Assembly (NCBI RefSeq): GCF_000447755.1
Contig: NZ_AUNE01000008.1
Location: forward strand, 1 to 64,000
Length of the DNA stretch: 64,000 nt
Reading direction: 5' to 3'
Origin: Bacteriovorax sp. BSW11_IV
GTDB taxonomy: Bacteria > Bdellovibrionota > Bacteriovoracia > Bacteriovoracales > Bacteriovoracaceae
Each line of letters starts with the position of its first letter. Positions within the stretch are counted from its first letter, which is position 1. The notes under the pieces are model-generated. The model searched no databases. It had not been told where the DNA came from and was given only the letters and a program-made list of their open reading frames with translations. Of this stretch, positions 8,801 to 16,073 are shown one piece after another. The translations under genes were made by a program, and so were the position numbers.

Positions 8801-10706
8801 TTCAGTTTTAAGTACGAGTTCACAAGTTTACACGACTCTCTTAAATGTACGCTTTGATAATTCAAATAGTGGTCTATTGTACGCTATGACTTCCGATGCA
8901 CAATATTCTTCAAACGTGAAAATTTGGCAGATAAACGTCGATACCAAAGAAGTAAAACTATATCTTGGTGGTGGAACTGTTTACGATGCAAGTGCGACAC
9001 CGAGTACGGCAAAAGTATTAAATGCACCTTTCAATTTTGATGAAGATAATACGCTTTATTATTTCACACATTGCTCGAGTTCAACTACATATGATCGCTA
9101 TAATGACGCTCCTAGGTTAATGAAAGTAACGCAAAATTCAGGGACAAAAACTGCTGGCGCTATTTCATTTGTGGCCGGTGATTGTACACGTGCGAATGCT
9201 TCAAGTGGCCCGCTTGATCCTCTCTCTTCACCTATTGGTGCAATTTCAATTCCTTCCTATGGAACTTTGGCCGCTTGGGATCATGGAAATGTTATTTATT
9301 TTTGTATGTACAACGTTAATTGCCAGAAAATAATCAACGGTCAACTTTATAGAACGAGTATTGGTTCTCAAAGACTAAATTATATCCACTCAATGAATAA
9401 ATTCTATCTTGCAGGCTCTGTACTCTATGAGATTACGCCAAATCTTAGTGGAGATAACGGAGATATCTTAACGCCTTTATCAACGACAACTGCAGACGGT
9501 GAGTGCCTTGCAGATGGGCTTGATCCACTCATGAGCTGTTCAAGAATCGTATGGCCACCGATAGATGGACCAAATGGTACTCTCGGCTTTATGCAAGGGG
9601 GAGATAACTCTTCTTATTTCTTTAGATATTTAGATACCAGTGGAAAAATGCAGACATATGTTGGGGCGATGCCATTTTATGGTGATGGCCTTGATAAGTC
9701 ATTCATGAGAGGGCAAATTTCTGGGATCTATTATAAAAAAGCAACAGAGGCCAATCAAGCGGCCTATCCTGAGGGGCTTTATTTTGTAGATCGCTTATCG
9801 ATGGTTATGGGGCATATAGACCCATCAACAAAGCAGACGAGTATTATATGGGGAAATCAATCAGGGGGGAGTGGATCGACAGAGGGTGAGATGATTAGTA
9901 AAAATCAATCCCTTGGTGTTACTTATGATTTTGGTAACCTCCATCCTTTAACATTTGACTCTCAGGGAAATCCTTGGACAAGAGTTAATAATAGTGTTTA
10001 CACAACAAGTACCACTAAGGAAATTGAAATCTATATGGATGCTGGATCTGGATATACAGAAGACGCGCAAACAGGTGATAATCCTAATGCAACTCGAATT
10101 TATCCAAATGGTGGAAAGAATAATTTTGCCATAAAAAATAAAGGATTATTTTATCTTTCTTACTATTCTTCAACATCAAGAACAAATATTAAAAGTCCTG
10201 AGCTGAAGTACTTTGATGTTACTTCTGCAACAGGTACGCTCCATATAATGGGGGATCGTTTTACAAATCAAACTTTTAGTCCCGATGATATGACCGGTGG
10301 GAATCTCGCAAGTAAAACTTTTCACTGCGCGGCCAATAACTGCTATTTGTATTACGATGATATCAACGACAAGCTTTATTTCTCAGAAAGAACTAATCTT
10401 AGAGTTATTGATAAACCAACGACACCTGCACAAAGTACATTACAAACAGTGGCCTCTTCTTCTCGAGAAATTTATAATTGGATTTTTTCAGAAGACAAGT
10501 CACAAATCTTCTACATCAACAGTGGTTCTCTTTATTGTATAGATATTAGTAGTGGAAAGTCTTGGTGTGATGATACTCCACTTGGTCCAAGCGAAGGAAT
10601 GGAAACAATCTCAAGTGGGGCCAACCAATTAACTTGGATGAATTCAACGACACTTCTCATTAGTAATTATAAAGGTGTTATCTACCAATATAATCTTCTG
10701 CCTTAA
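5895..10706 (+). CDS. Giant lipoprotein with Ig-like repeats and propeller-like C-terminus
   Basis: A 1603-residue predicted lipoprotein: residues 1-21 form a signal peptide ending in the lipobox LSSC (Cys22). Residues ~300-670 hold four similar ~90-residue Ig-like modules, each with GTC or GLC near the start, a second Cys in a C-x-G-x-W/F-S context and an AAGN/TAGN/SVGN-type motif near the end. A fifth, more divergent copy follows (KDKAGN). The remaining ~700 residues look like a beta-rich repeat region, with recurring LYYxDxxxxLYF-type strands (NDLYMIDNGNGLYKYD, NDKLYFSERTNLRVID), resembling NHL/YncE-type propellers. The protein is probably surface-exposed and adhesive or ligand-binding. 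Its function is unknown. No good ribosome site precedes the ATG. Its stop overlaps the stop of the convergent M24 gene by four bases. Confidence 0.85.
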   Translation: MKALLTFKMYFILSMALFLSSCMNGVIDVKVLNDNIGGKSSGIISGQVLPLEPNPMAISAVEAFSCDITSVQVQLYKLDATGKKDGVSLATVSLDGDAKFSFAPKVITSLSNTVEYLIEASGCGSVYQRPLTNIDETQNLDEKTTIVVNLLNSGVSKKIVDVPREKVLSFTSQFENTTVSTMLEEITNNSEIQNALIDALGDSDFLPSLYLEKSDGLYRGGEVISFDYKIVDLSNKVTAADLMLTTDGINYSAYKSLSVSASGDFITLPSIDSNNAGIKIELSFGASSKKESQSFHFVIDDTDPIVSISLANNINLANVDLYSVSGTCSEEARSITLLISSQQVSTNCLNGVWSYSQGVASVSDGPVIISATQSDAAGNTATESIVVQKDATAPVLSIATANNSYINITNNTSFAINGTCSEDGTIIVSGDVNDSIICSSGLWSKNFDFQSLGDGNIALNFDINDAAGNSSITQNLILIKDTVAPLLTLNTPINLSAVNISNVAAISFSGTCSDSGTVVLSGDLSDTISCSGGNFSKIINLSSLSDGLKTINLDLSDTAGNNATQVNINLNKDVVAPGLTQTSLASNSHSNQDSVTFGGLCEDGITIDVSGEESTQVNCSSGSWSFSTAAKTSDGDYSFTFTQVDSVGNSSSISETWKRDTVLPSVSLVEISNSAEYVGSIFVIVKVAASDNNNSLQVKIENSNLTTLDCQGEYTDSNWQSYTGAFQSFSHAIHPGDGDKKVCVWAKDKAGNVTVIAPSAGTLGLDMDTVKYEVGNAPVVTAFSVTNNTAGPNFGTKTFNQGDQVLIEWTMTDIEGLDNSPVSLYYTDSASATATWNEIVVGHGAIGYGQTNYSDNYISFTAPTNGFFKVKLVASDSAGNTSIPADSGPLNTGNWLIYAGTNDRGIGGAARSVALKSKGRDYGFGDVALDVRTNDLYMIDNGNGLYKYDALSGKTSMFIKHGSNNLTDNSVLSTSSQVYTTLLNVRFDNSNSGLLYAMTSDAQYSSNVKIWQINVDTKEVKLYLGGGTVYDASATPSTAKVLNAPFNFDEDNTLYYFTHCSSSTTYDRYNDAPRLMKVTQNSGTKTAGAISFVAGDCTRANASSGPLDPLSSPIGAISIPSYGTLAAWDHGNVIYFCMYNVNCQKIINGQLYRTSIGSQRLNYIHSMNKFYLAGSVLYEITPNLSGDNGDILTPLSTTTADGECLADGLDPLMSCSRIVWPPIDGPNGTLGFMQGGDNSSYFFRYLDTSGKMQTYVGAMPFYGDGLDKSFMRGQISGIYYKKATEANQAAYPEGLYFVDRLSMVMGHIDPSTKQTSIIWGNQSGGSGSTEGEMISKNQSLGVTYDFGNLHPLTFDSQGNPWTRVNNSVYTTSTTKEIEIYMDAGSGYTEDAQTGDNPNATRIYPNGGKNNFAIKNKGLFYLSYYSSTSRTNIKSPELKYFDVTSATGTLHIMGDRFTNQTFSPDDMTGGNLASKTFHCAANNCYLYYDDINDKLYFSERTNLRVIDKPTTPAQSTLQTVASSSREIYNWIFSEDKSQIFYINSGSLYCIDISSGKSWCDDTPLGPSEGMETISSGANQLTWMNSTTLLISNYKGVIYQYNLLP
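6800..7880 (+). repeat. Four tandem Ig-like modules (~270 bp each) within the giant lipoprotein
   Basis: The Cys-containing motif recurs near positions 6871, 7144, 7422 and 7688, a spacing of about 266-278 bases (roughly 90 residues). Each copy ends with a KD(A/T/V)-APxL-like linker. The paired cysteines in each copy could form a disulphide. This is a protein-level repeat; nucleotide identity between copies is low, so recent duplication is not indicated. Confidence 0.75.
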
Positions 10707-11386
10707 TAAATAATATCTTCGAAAAAAGCACCGTATTTACCTTGTTTGTCAGAAATAAGAATTTCGAGAACCCAAAGATTTTCAATGGGTCTGTGTTCGA
10801 ATTCTTCAAGGCTGCCACGGTGGAAGAGGTGATGAGGAAAGTCGCCAAGTCTGTGCCCTTTCATATTCATATTGAGAACACATCCTTTGGCGTTGGCGGA
10901 AAGCTCTGCAAATGCGTAGAGATCTTTGCCGTTAAGGCCATTCTCTTTCCAGGCCTTATTACAGTCATGGAAAATATGCTTCACAGTCGTTTTTAAACGA
11001 TTATATTCTTGATTATGACCAATAGAGAAGGTTTCACCATAATCGGCCTCGTGTCCCTTGAAGACTGGGCCAATATCAAAGAAGAATATATCATCTTCGG
11101 CCACACGAACTTGATCGTCAGATAATTCTCTGAATGAACACAATGTATTTTTTCCAATGCGAAATTTGGTAGGGTGCCATTTCTTTTCAACACCGTATTC
11201 AGACATTTTATCTTCAACAATTGCCAGTCCATCTTGTTCTGACATTCCGACTTCAATAAGCTTAGAGCTCTCTTGAACAATTTGTATGGCGAGATCTCTT
11301 GCTTCAAAGTATGAAGCAAGATTGAATTTCTCTGAAACTTTTTCTTCAGCAAAAGTGCTTGTTATGGTTTCTCGATTCTTTTGCAT
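10703..11386 (-). CDS. M24 family metallopeptidase (Xaa-Pro peptidase-like)
   Basis: A 227-residue cytoplasmic protein with the pita-bread fold signature of the M24 family. The metal ligands are visible in order: Asp in FFFDIGP, Asp in EADYGET, His in MKGHRLG, Glu in LEILIS and Glu in FFEDII. M24 enzymes are aminopeptidases or prolidases; some members have lost peptidase activity, but here all ligands are kept. There is no N-terminal creatinase-like domain. It overlaps the upstream small exported-protein gene by 25 bases on the same strand, so the two are probably co-transcribed. Confidence 0.85.
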   Translation of the reverse strand: MQKNRETITSTFAEEKVSEKFNLASYFEARDLAIQIVQESSKLIEVGMSEQDGLAIVEDKMSEYGVEKKWHPTKFRIGKNTLCSFRELSDDQVRVAEDDIFFFDIGPVFKGHEADYGETFSIGHNQEYNRLKTTVKHIFHDCNKAWKENGLNGKDLYAFAELSANAKGCVLNMNMKGHRLGDFPHHLFHRGSLEEFEHRPIENLWVLEILISDKQGKYGAFFEDIIY

Positions 11387-11826
11387 TCTTTCACTTCATT
11401 TAATTTAACAAGGCCAAAGCGACCATTAACTTTGACAATGCCACCTTTCTCACTTGGTGTAACCTGTACGTTTAGTTTTGCTTTCCCGACTTTTACACCT
11501 GCAAGGTATGCTTTACCTTCGACATATGTGTGGAGTGAATTTCCTTCACAACGAGCAACATACCACATCTTTCTTAGAAACTTATTGTCTGGAAAGTTGT
11601 GACCTTTATTATCTGTAATAAACTCATAATCGACTTCATCAACGATATGAATATCGAATTCAGAATGTTCTTCAAGATCATGTTGAATAACATTGATCTC
11701 ATATTTATTTTTACTTGTTTCACATTGGTACCAACCCGCAATTTGCGGACAATTGGAAGCGAATGCAAGGGGAGTTGAAAGAGTTAAAATAAGAAATGTT
11801 TGAATAGTGCGTCTTGTAAGACCCAT
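11362..11826 (-). CDS. Small exported protein of unknown function
   Basis: 154 residues. An N-terminal basic stretch (MGLTRR) and hydrophobic core end in PLAFASNC, a plausible signal-peptidase site. The mature part has four cysteines (NCPQIAGWYQCE, ARCEGN, VKECKR) and a beta-rich pattern with repeated short VKVNG-like strands. I do not recognise the family. AAGGA lies 7 bases before the ATG. It is the first gene of a two-gene unit with the M24 peptidase. Confidence 0.75.
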   Translation of the reverse strand: MGLTRRTIQTFLILTLSTPLAFASNCPQIAGWYQCETSKNKYEINVIQHDLEEHSEFDIHIVDEVDYEFITDNKGHNFPDNKFLRKMWYVARCEGNSLHTYVEGKAYLAGVKVGKAKLNVQVTPSEKGGIVKVNGRFGLVKLNEVKECKRIEKP

Positions 11827-11879
11827 GTCACATCCTTTGACTTGTTTTTTTCATCCTGAAAAAAAATTAACTTTTTATT

Positions 11880-11908
11880 AGAATAAGATGTTGACAGATA
11901 AGATGCAA
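11880..11908 (-). promoter_or_regulatory. Candidate promoter for the 11826-10703 unit
   Basis: Read on the minus strand: TTGCAT, 17 bases, TATTCT. The match to the sigma-70 consensus is moderate (3/6 and 4/6), but the spacing is ideal and it lies ~55 bases before the start codon. It overlaps the divergent tRNA promoter, so the two may compete. Confidence 0.35.
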
Positions 11909-11917
11909 TACTTTAAT
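11891..11917 (+). promoter_or_regulatory. Promoter of tRNA-Val
   Basis: A perfect TTGACA -35 box (11891-11896) and TTTAAT (5/6) at 11912-11917, spacing 15. Predicted transcription would begin near 11924, about 30 bases before the tRNA. Confidence 0.6.
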
Positions 11918-11955
11918 CTTCAAAAACCTCGAAAGGACAACAAATCCTTTTCAAA

Positions 11956-12031
11956 GGGCGTTTAGCTCAGCTGGGAGAGCGCTACCCTTACAAGGTAGAT
12001 GTCGGCGGTTCGATCCCGTCAACGCCCACCA
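11956..12031 (+). tRNA. tRNA-Val (anticodon UAC)
   Basis: Complete cloverleaf of 76 bases. The acceptor stem GGGCGTT pairs with AACGCCC, the D-arm is GCTC-AGCTGGGA-GAGC, and the anticodon stem CTACC/GGTAG holds loop CTTACAA, giving anticodon TAC. The T-arm contains GTTCGATCC. The CCA end is encoded (12029-12031). A run of seven T follows at once and probably ends transcription. Confidence 0.97.
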
Positions 12032-12125
12032 TTTTTTTCCTCACTTTTTTATTTTTAAACTTATTGGACAACCTCTTATTAGGTTTGCTAGCGTTTTACT
12101 ATACTTTTTCCATTAGGAGTTTATA

Positions 12126-12533
12126 GTGAAATTTTTAGCGCTTGCGTCATTGCTTTTTTCAACACAAGTTTTTGCTTCATCAATTAATTTTGAATGTTCT
12201 ATGCCACAGGCACTAGAGGCCAACAGAGCTGCTTTTAATGGTAGCATTTATTTTTCTGAACAAGCTGTAGAACTTTCTCTTTCAAATGTAGAGATCATTA
12301 AAAAAGGTACAGAGACTTCATCTGAAATTATTGATGGTGTATCTGGAGAAGTCAGTGTAAAGATTTACCCGGAATCAACATTCGGTAGCGTTGTAACAAG
12401 TGTGACTCTTGAAAATAAGCAGAGCGCAGAGATTACAAAAATGAAGATCAATTTGGGCCTAGATACACCATTGAACTCATACGTTATCACAAGCGATGGG
12501 TACAAGTATCGTGCTCATTGCCTTATAAAATAA
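12126..12533 (+). CDS. Small exported protein of unknown function
   Basis: 135 residues with a clear signal peptide (MKFLALASLLFSTQVFAS). Starts with GTG; AGGAG lies six bases upstream. A possible -10 box TATACT is at 12100-12105 without a clear -35. The mature protein is beta-rich with one Cys at each end (FECSM and AHCLIK), which could join its termini. Family not recognised. The next exported-protein gene starts 9 bases downstream, so they probably form an operon. Confidence 0.75.
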   Translation: MKFLALASLLFSTQVFASSINFECSMPQALEANRAAFNGSIYFSEQAVELSLSNVEIIKKGTETSSEIIDGVSGEVSVKIYPESTFGSVVTSVTLENKQSAEITKMKINLGLDTPLNSYVITSDGYKYRAHCLIK

Positions 12534-12542
12534 GGAATATCT

Positions 12543-12998
12543 ATGATAAAGGTCGCAACGTTTCTAATGATGTGTATGGGTCTTTCTACTCAGGCATTTG
12601 AAACAGGCGGCCTTACTCTTGTGAGCACTCCTAAGCAATTTGAATGCTGGCCCAAAGCTCCAACGACAAAACGTTATATTGATACTAAGAAAATTCCTTT
12701 CTATAAAGAGGTTACATTTTCGTGTGTTTATTTGTGTATGAACTTGGCCTCAGAAGTTGAAGAAGTGATTGGTGTTCGCACTGTTCGTATCTTTGGTCGT
12801 GAAAAGGGTAATGAAAGTGTGTGCCGTGGATATGAGAAAGATATGGTCTTCGTGCAGACGCCTCTAAACCCAAAGTCTTGGGGTCATTATGAGCTTGGGA
12901 AAGTTAGACCATTTCAGGCCAAATCTTCAAAAATTAAGGAAATTGAGCGCTGGTATAAAGAGCAGGGTGCTGCCTTTGTTCCCTTTAAATTGCACTAG
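12543..12998 (+). CDS. Exported protein of unknown function, Cys-containing
   Basis: 151 residues. Signal peptide residues 1-18 (VATFLMMCMGLSTQAFE). The mature part has cysteines in FECWPK, FSCVYLCMN and VCRGYEK and several Trp and Lys residues. No family recognised. AGGAATATCT precedes the ATG. It is in one transcription unit with the exported-protein gene 12126. A weak inverted repeat (GCCTATT/AATAGGC, 13023-13047) lies downstream without a good T-run. Confidence 0.75.
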   Translation: MIKVATFLMMCMGLSTQAFETGGLTLVSTPKQFECWPKAPTTKRYIDTKKIPFYKEVTFSCVYLCMNLASEVEEVIGVRTVRIFGREKGNESVCRGYEKDMVFVQTPLNPKSWGHYELGKVRPFQAKSSKIKEIERWYKEQGAAFVPFKLH

Positions 12999-13382
12999 AT
13001 TTTCGGCATGAACTTCTTAAGCGCCTATTTTCCTATTCAGAATAGGCAATCTTTGCCCTAGGTCAGTGAAACCCCAAAAAATTGAGAATATTTTCATCTC
13101 AATGTCCAAAACTCATAAATTAAAGTAAAAATTGTTAATGAAACTATTAAAGAGGTTTAATAATTCACTTCTTTCTTTGAGTTAGCGCCCTAAAATTAGG
13201 CCCTAAAACCAGACAAAAAACCATCAGTATTTCTCATCAATATTCCTGATAGCATGATCAATTTTGATAATAAAAATCAGGCTTTAGAATAAGTTTCGGT
13301 ATTAATCTTTTATTAAAATAAATTCGTAGGATGTCGATAGGCTTAGAAGAATAGGGGCCTTTTACTGCTTAATTGAGGAAAT
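12999..13382 (+). other. 383-base non-coding region before cheA
   Basis: No coding sequence seen. It holds a weak hairpin at 13023-13047, an ATTGAG/CTCAAT inverted repeat near 13081-13103, a direct repeat of GCCCTAAAA (13187-13195 and 13200-13208), and the sigma-28-type promoter listed separately at 13314-13340. The length suggests regulation of the chemotaxis operon. Confidence 0.6.
13314..13340 (+). promoter_or_regulatory. Sigma-28 (FliA)-type promoter before cheA
   Basis: TAAA, exactly 15 bases, then GTCGATAG, against the FliA consensus TAAA-N15-GCCGATAA (10 of 12 defined positions). It lies 43 bases before the cheA ATG. FliA normally drives late flagellar and chemotaxis genes, so the placement fits. 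Confidence 0.65.
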
Positions 13383-15488
13383 ATGGAAGATTTTGAGAGA
13401 GAGTTGAAGGAAGATTTTTTAGATGAATCAATGCAATTGCTTGAAGATTCGGAGCAGGCATTTTTACAACTAGAGCACGATAAAAATAGTGCAGATCTTC
13501 TAGACCAAATTTTTAGACTAGCACATAACTTGAAGGGGACATCGAGAGCTGTTGGCTTTGGAGAGGTTGCTGAGTTTACTCACGAAATGGAAAACCTAAT
13601 TCTAAAAGTTAAGACTGGCGATGTTGAAATCACCGATTATGTCGTTACAGTTCTTCTAGAGTGTAATGATCACATTAGTCACATGATCACATCATTAAAA
13701 GAAGATCTTGATGCTACGTTTGATAGCGTAGAGATTGTCGCAAAAATTATTGGTGTTATTGAAGGCAATGCACCTGATTCGGTTTCACAAGCAGTAGATG
13801 AAGCATATGAAGAGCCAAGTTATGAAGAAGAATCTCTTCCTGAAGCTTCGGCCTTTGAAGAAGACGCTCCGGCCGCTGCAGAGAATTGGGAAGGTCTAGA
13901 AGACGAACTCGATCAAATTCTGAGTGAACACAATGAAGAAGTATATGAGCATACAGCGCAAGAAGAGGCCGAAGAGCTGATTGAAATGCGTGAGAGTGGA
14001 GAGCTTCAAGTAGATGATGTTGCGATTTCTCAATCAGCAATTGAATCACTACGTGAATTGGGTATGAGTGATGAAGAAATTTTTGCTCAGCTCAATGTCG
14101 AAACTTCAAATAAACCAGCTGTTGATGAAGGTATGACAATCAAGCAAGGTGAAGAAGTTATTGCTAAAGAAACAGTAGCTCCAAAAGTTGCAGAGGCCAA
14201 ACCGATTGCTAAGCCCGTTTCTTTAGATGAAAAAAGAGCTTCTAATGCTGCTGCAAATGAAGCTGCTAATAAAAAGAAAGCAGAAGATGAAAGTATTCGT
14301 GTTTCATTGTCACGTGTTGAAGAACTCAATAACGTTGTTGGAGAATTAGTTATTCTTCAAACAGTTCTTGAACAAAGAAGACATGAGACAATCACAGACC
14401 CTCTTGCCAATAAGTCAATTTCTCAGCTTGGGAAATTATCGAAAGAAATTCAAGAAATTTCTATGTCATTGAGAATGGTTCCACTAAAAACAACTCTTCA
14501 AAAAATGAATAGAATCGTACGCGATACTTCTAAGACCTTAAATAAAATTGTAAATCTTTCTCTTGTTGGGGAAGAAACAGAAATTGATAAAACAGTTCTT
14601 GAGCATTTATCAGATCCTCTTGTACACATCGTTAGAAATGCTGTTGATCATGGTCTTGAAGATACGGAAGGCCGTATCAGAGCAGGTAAGAGTGAACACG
14701 GTAATGTTACAATTAAGGCCTTTCATGAAGGTAACAATCTTGTAATCGAAATTACTGATGATGGTAAAGGGATTAACGCAGATATCATCAGAAAGAAGGC
14801 GCTAGAGAAGAAGTTAATCTCTCCTAATTCTAGTATCCCAGATCACGAGATGATCCAATATATTTTCCACCCAGGTTTCTCGACAAAAGAACAGGTTACT
14901 GAAGTATCTGGTCGTGGTGTCGGGATGGATGTAGTTAAAACAAATATTGAAAAACTAAGTGGTAGCGTTCAAGTTATCACTGATGTTGGTGTTGGTAGTA
15001 CATTTAGAGTTGTGCTTCCATTAACTATGGCAATCATCGAAGGTATGGTTGTTAGAGTTGGACAAGAAAAATACATTATTCCTCTTGGGCAAGTTCATGA
15101 ATCTTTAAAACCAACGAAAGAGATGGTTCACTTTATTACTGGTATGGGTGAGTGTTTAAATTTAAGAGGAGAGGTCCTTCCATTATTTAATATTGGAAAT
15201 ACTCTTGCTCGTAAAATGGATGATACTAACTCATGTGAGAAAATTGCAATTATCGTTCATTCTTCAAACTTCAATTTTGCTGTTCTAGTTGATGATATTT
15301 TACATCAACAGCAAGTTGTTATTAAGAAGCTTGGCGATGAAATTAGACAGCAAAAAGGATTCATGGGTAGTTCAATCTTAGGTGATGGTAGACCATCATT
15401 CATCTTAGATTTGAATGAATTATATTCTTCATCACTTAAAAAACATAAAACAGCGTTAAAAGACAAATTACTTGGAAAGGCGGCGTAA
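13383..15488 (+). CDS. cheA: Chemotaxis histidine kinase CheA
   Basis: CheA phosphorylates CheY and CheB in response to receptor signals. Domains: Hpt (residues 1-105) with phospho-His48 in AHNLKGTSRA; an acidic, low-complexity linker (~120-290) with no obvious P2 CheY-binding domain; dimerisation helices from ~295 (RVSLSRVEELNNVVGELVI); HATPase with N-box HIVRNAVDHGLED (~415), DDGKGI (~459) and GRGVGMDVVK (~511); and a C-terminal CheW-like regulatory domain. 701 residues. It ends LLGKAA. GAGGAAAT precedes the ATG and cheW follows after one base. Confidence 0.97.
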   Translation: MEDFERELKEDFLDESMQLLEDSEQAFLQLEHDKNSADLLDQIFRLAHNLKGTSRAVGFGEVAEFTHEMENLILKVKTGDVEITDYVVTVLLECNDHISHMITSLKEDLDATFDSVEIVAKIIGVIEGNAPDSVSQAVDEAYEEPSYEEESLPEASAFEEDAPAAAENWEGLEDELDQILSEHNEEVYEHTAQEEAEELIEMRESGELQVDDVAISQSAIESLRELGMSDEEIFAQLNVETSNKPAVDEGMTIKQGEEVIAKETVAPKVAEAKPIAKPVSLDEKRASNAAANEAANKKKAEDESIRVSLSRVEELNNVVGELVILQTVLEQRRHETITDPLANKSISQLGKLSKEIQEISMSLRMVPLKTTLQKMNRIVRDTSKTLNKIVNLSLVGEETEIDKTVLEHLSDPLVHIVRNAVDHGLEDTEGRIRAGKSEHGNVTIKAFHEGNNLVIEITDDGKGINADIIRKKALEKKLISPNSSIPDHEMIQYIFHPGFSTKEQVTEVSGRGVGMDVVKTNIEKLSGSVQVITDVGVGSTFRVVLPLTMAIIEGMVVRVGQEKYIIPLGQVHESLKPTKEMVHFITGMGECLNLRGEVLPLFNIGNTLARKMDDTNSCEKIAIIVHSSNFNFAVLVDDILHQQQVVIKKLGDEIRQQKGFMGSSILGDGRPSFILDLNELYSSSLKKHKTALKDKLLGKAA

Positions 15489-15489
15489 A

Positions 15490-15987
15490 ATGAATGAAAC
15501 TCTAAGCACAATGAATAAGAAAAAAGAAGCAAACTCTGAACTGGAAAGATTCCTAGAATTTAGTCTTGGAAAAGAAGATTATGCAATTCCTCTACTAAGT
15601 GTAAGAGAAGTTATTTCAGTTCCTGAAACTACACCAATTCCAAAGGCCCCACCTCATTTCTTAGGGATCATGAACCTAAGAGGTCAGGTCATTTCGGTAG
15701 TAGATCTTAGGACAAAATTAAAAATAAAGCCTCTTGATAATAATCATGAAGAGTCTGTTATAATTGTAGATATTAACGGTATGAACTTAGGTATCGTTGT
15801 CGACTCGATTAACAAGGTTCTCGCTTTTCATATTGAAGAAATTAGCGAAGTTCCTGAAATCGAATCACAAGTAAATGCTGAATACATCCAGGGTGTTTAT
15901 CGTAAAGAAGATTCACTAACTGTTCTTCTTGACGTTGCTAAAGTTCTGGATCTTAAAGATTACGGAATGATGAAAAAAGCAGCATAA
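15490..15987 (+). CDS. cheW: Chemotaxis coupling protein CheW
   Basis: A 165-residue SH3-like adaptor linking receptors to CheA. Typical features are FLEFSLGKEDYAIPLLSVREV, the conserved NLRGQVISVVDLR strand and LDVAKVL near the end. I start at ATG 15490, with GGAAAGG (15474-15480) nine bases upstream; a TTG at 15472 is in frame but inside cheA. The C-terminus is DYGMMKKAA, resembling the CheA and MCP tails. A terminator-like hairpin follows before the next chemotaxis gene. Confidence 0.95.
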   Translation: MNETLSTMNKKKEANSELERFLEFSLGKEDYAIPLLSVREVISVPETTPIPKAPPHFLGIMNLRGQVISVVDLRTKLKIKPLDNNHEESVIIVDINGMNLGIVVDSINKVLAFHIEEISEVPEIESQVNAEYIQGVYRKEDSLTVLLDVAKVLDLKDYGMMKKAA

Positions 15988-16018
15988 ACCTTAAAGTAAA
16001 AGCTACAAAGTTCGAGTT

Positions 16019-16057
16019 AAGTAAGTGTCACATTTAATAAATGGCACTTACTTTTTT
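16019..16057 (+). terminator. Terminator between cheW and the CheR-fusion gene
   Basis: AAGTAAGTG (16019-16027) pairs with CACTTACTT (16045-16053), extended by partial pairing of the inner bases and followed by TTTTTT. It lies 31 bases after cheW and ends 16 bases before the next ATG, so it probably reduces rather than separates expression of cheR and cheB. Confidence 0.75.
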
Positions 16058-16073
16058 ATATCTGAGGATACCT

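Noticed and set aside
16041-16073. Upstream ATG for the CheR fusion
   Set aside because: It is inside the cheW terminator stem and has no ribosome site; ATG 16074 has TGAGGATACCT.
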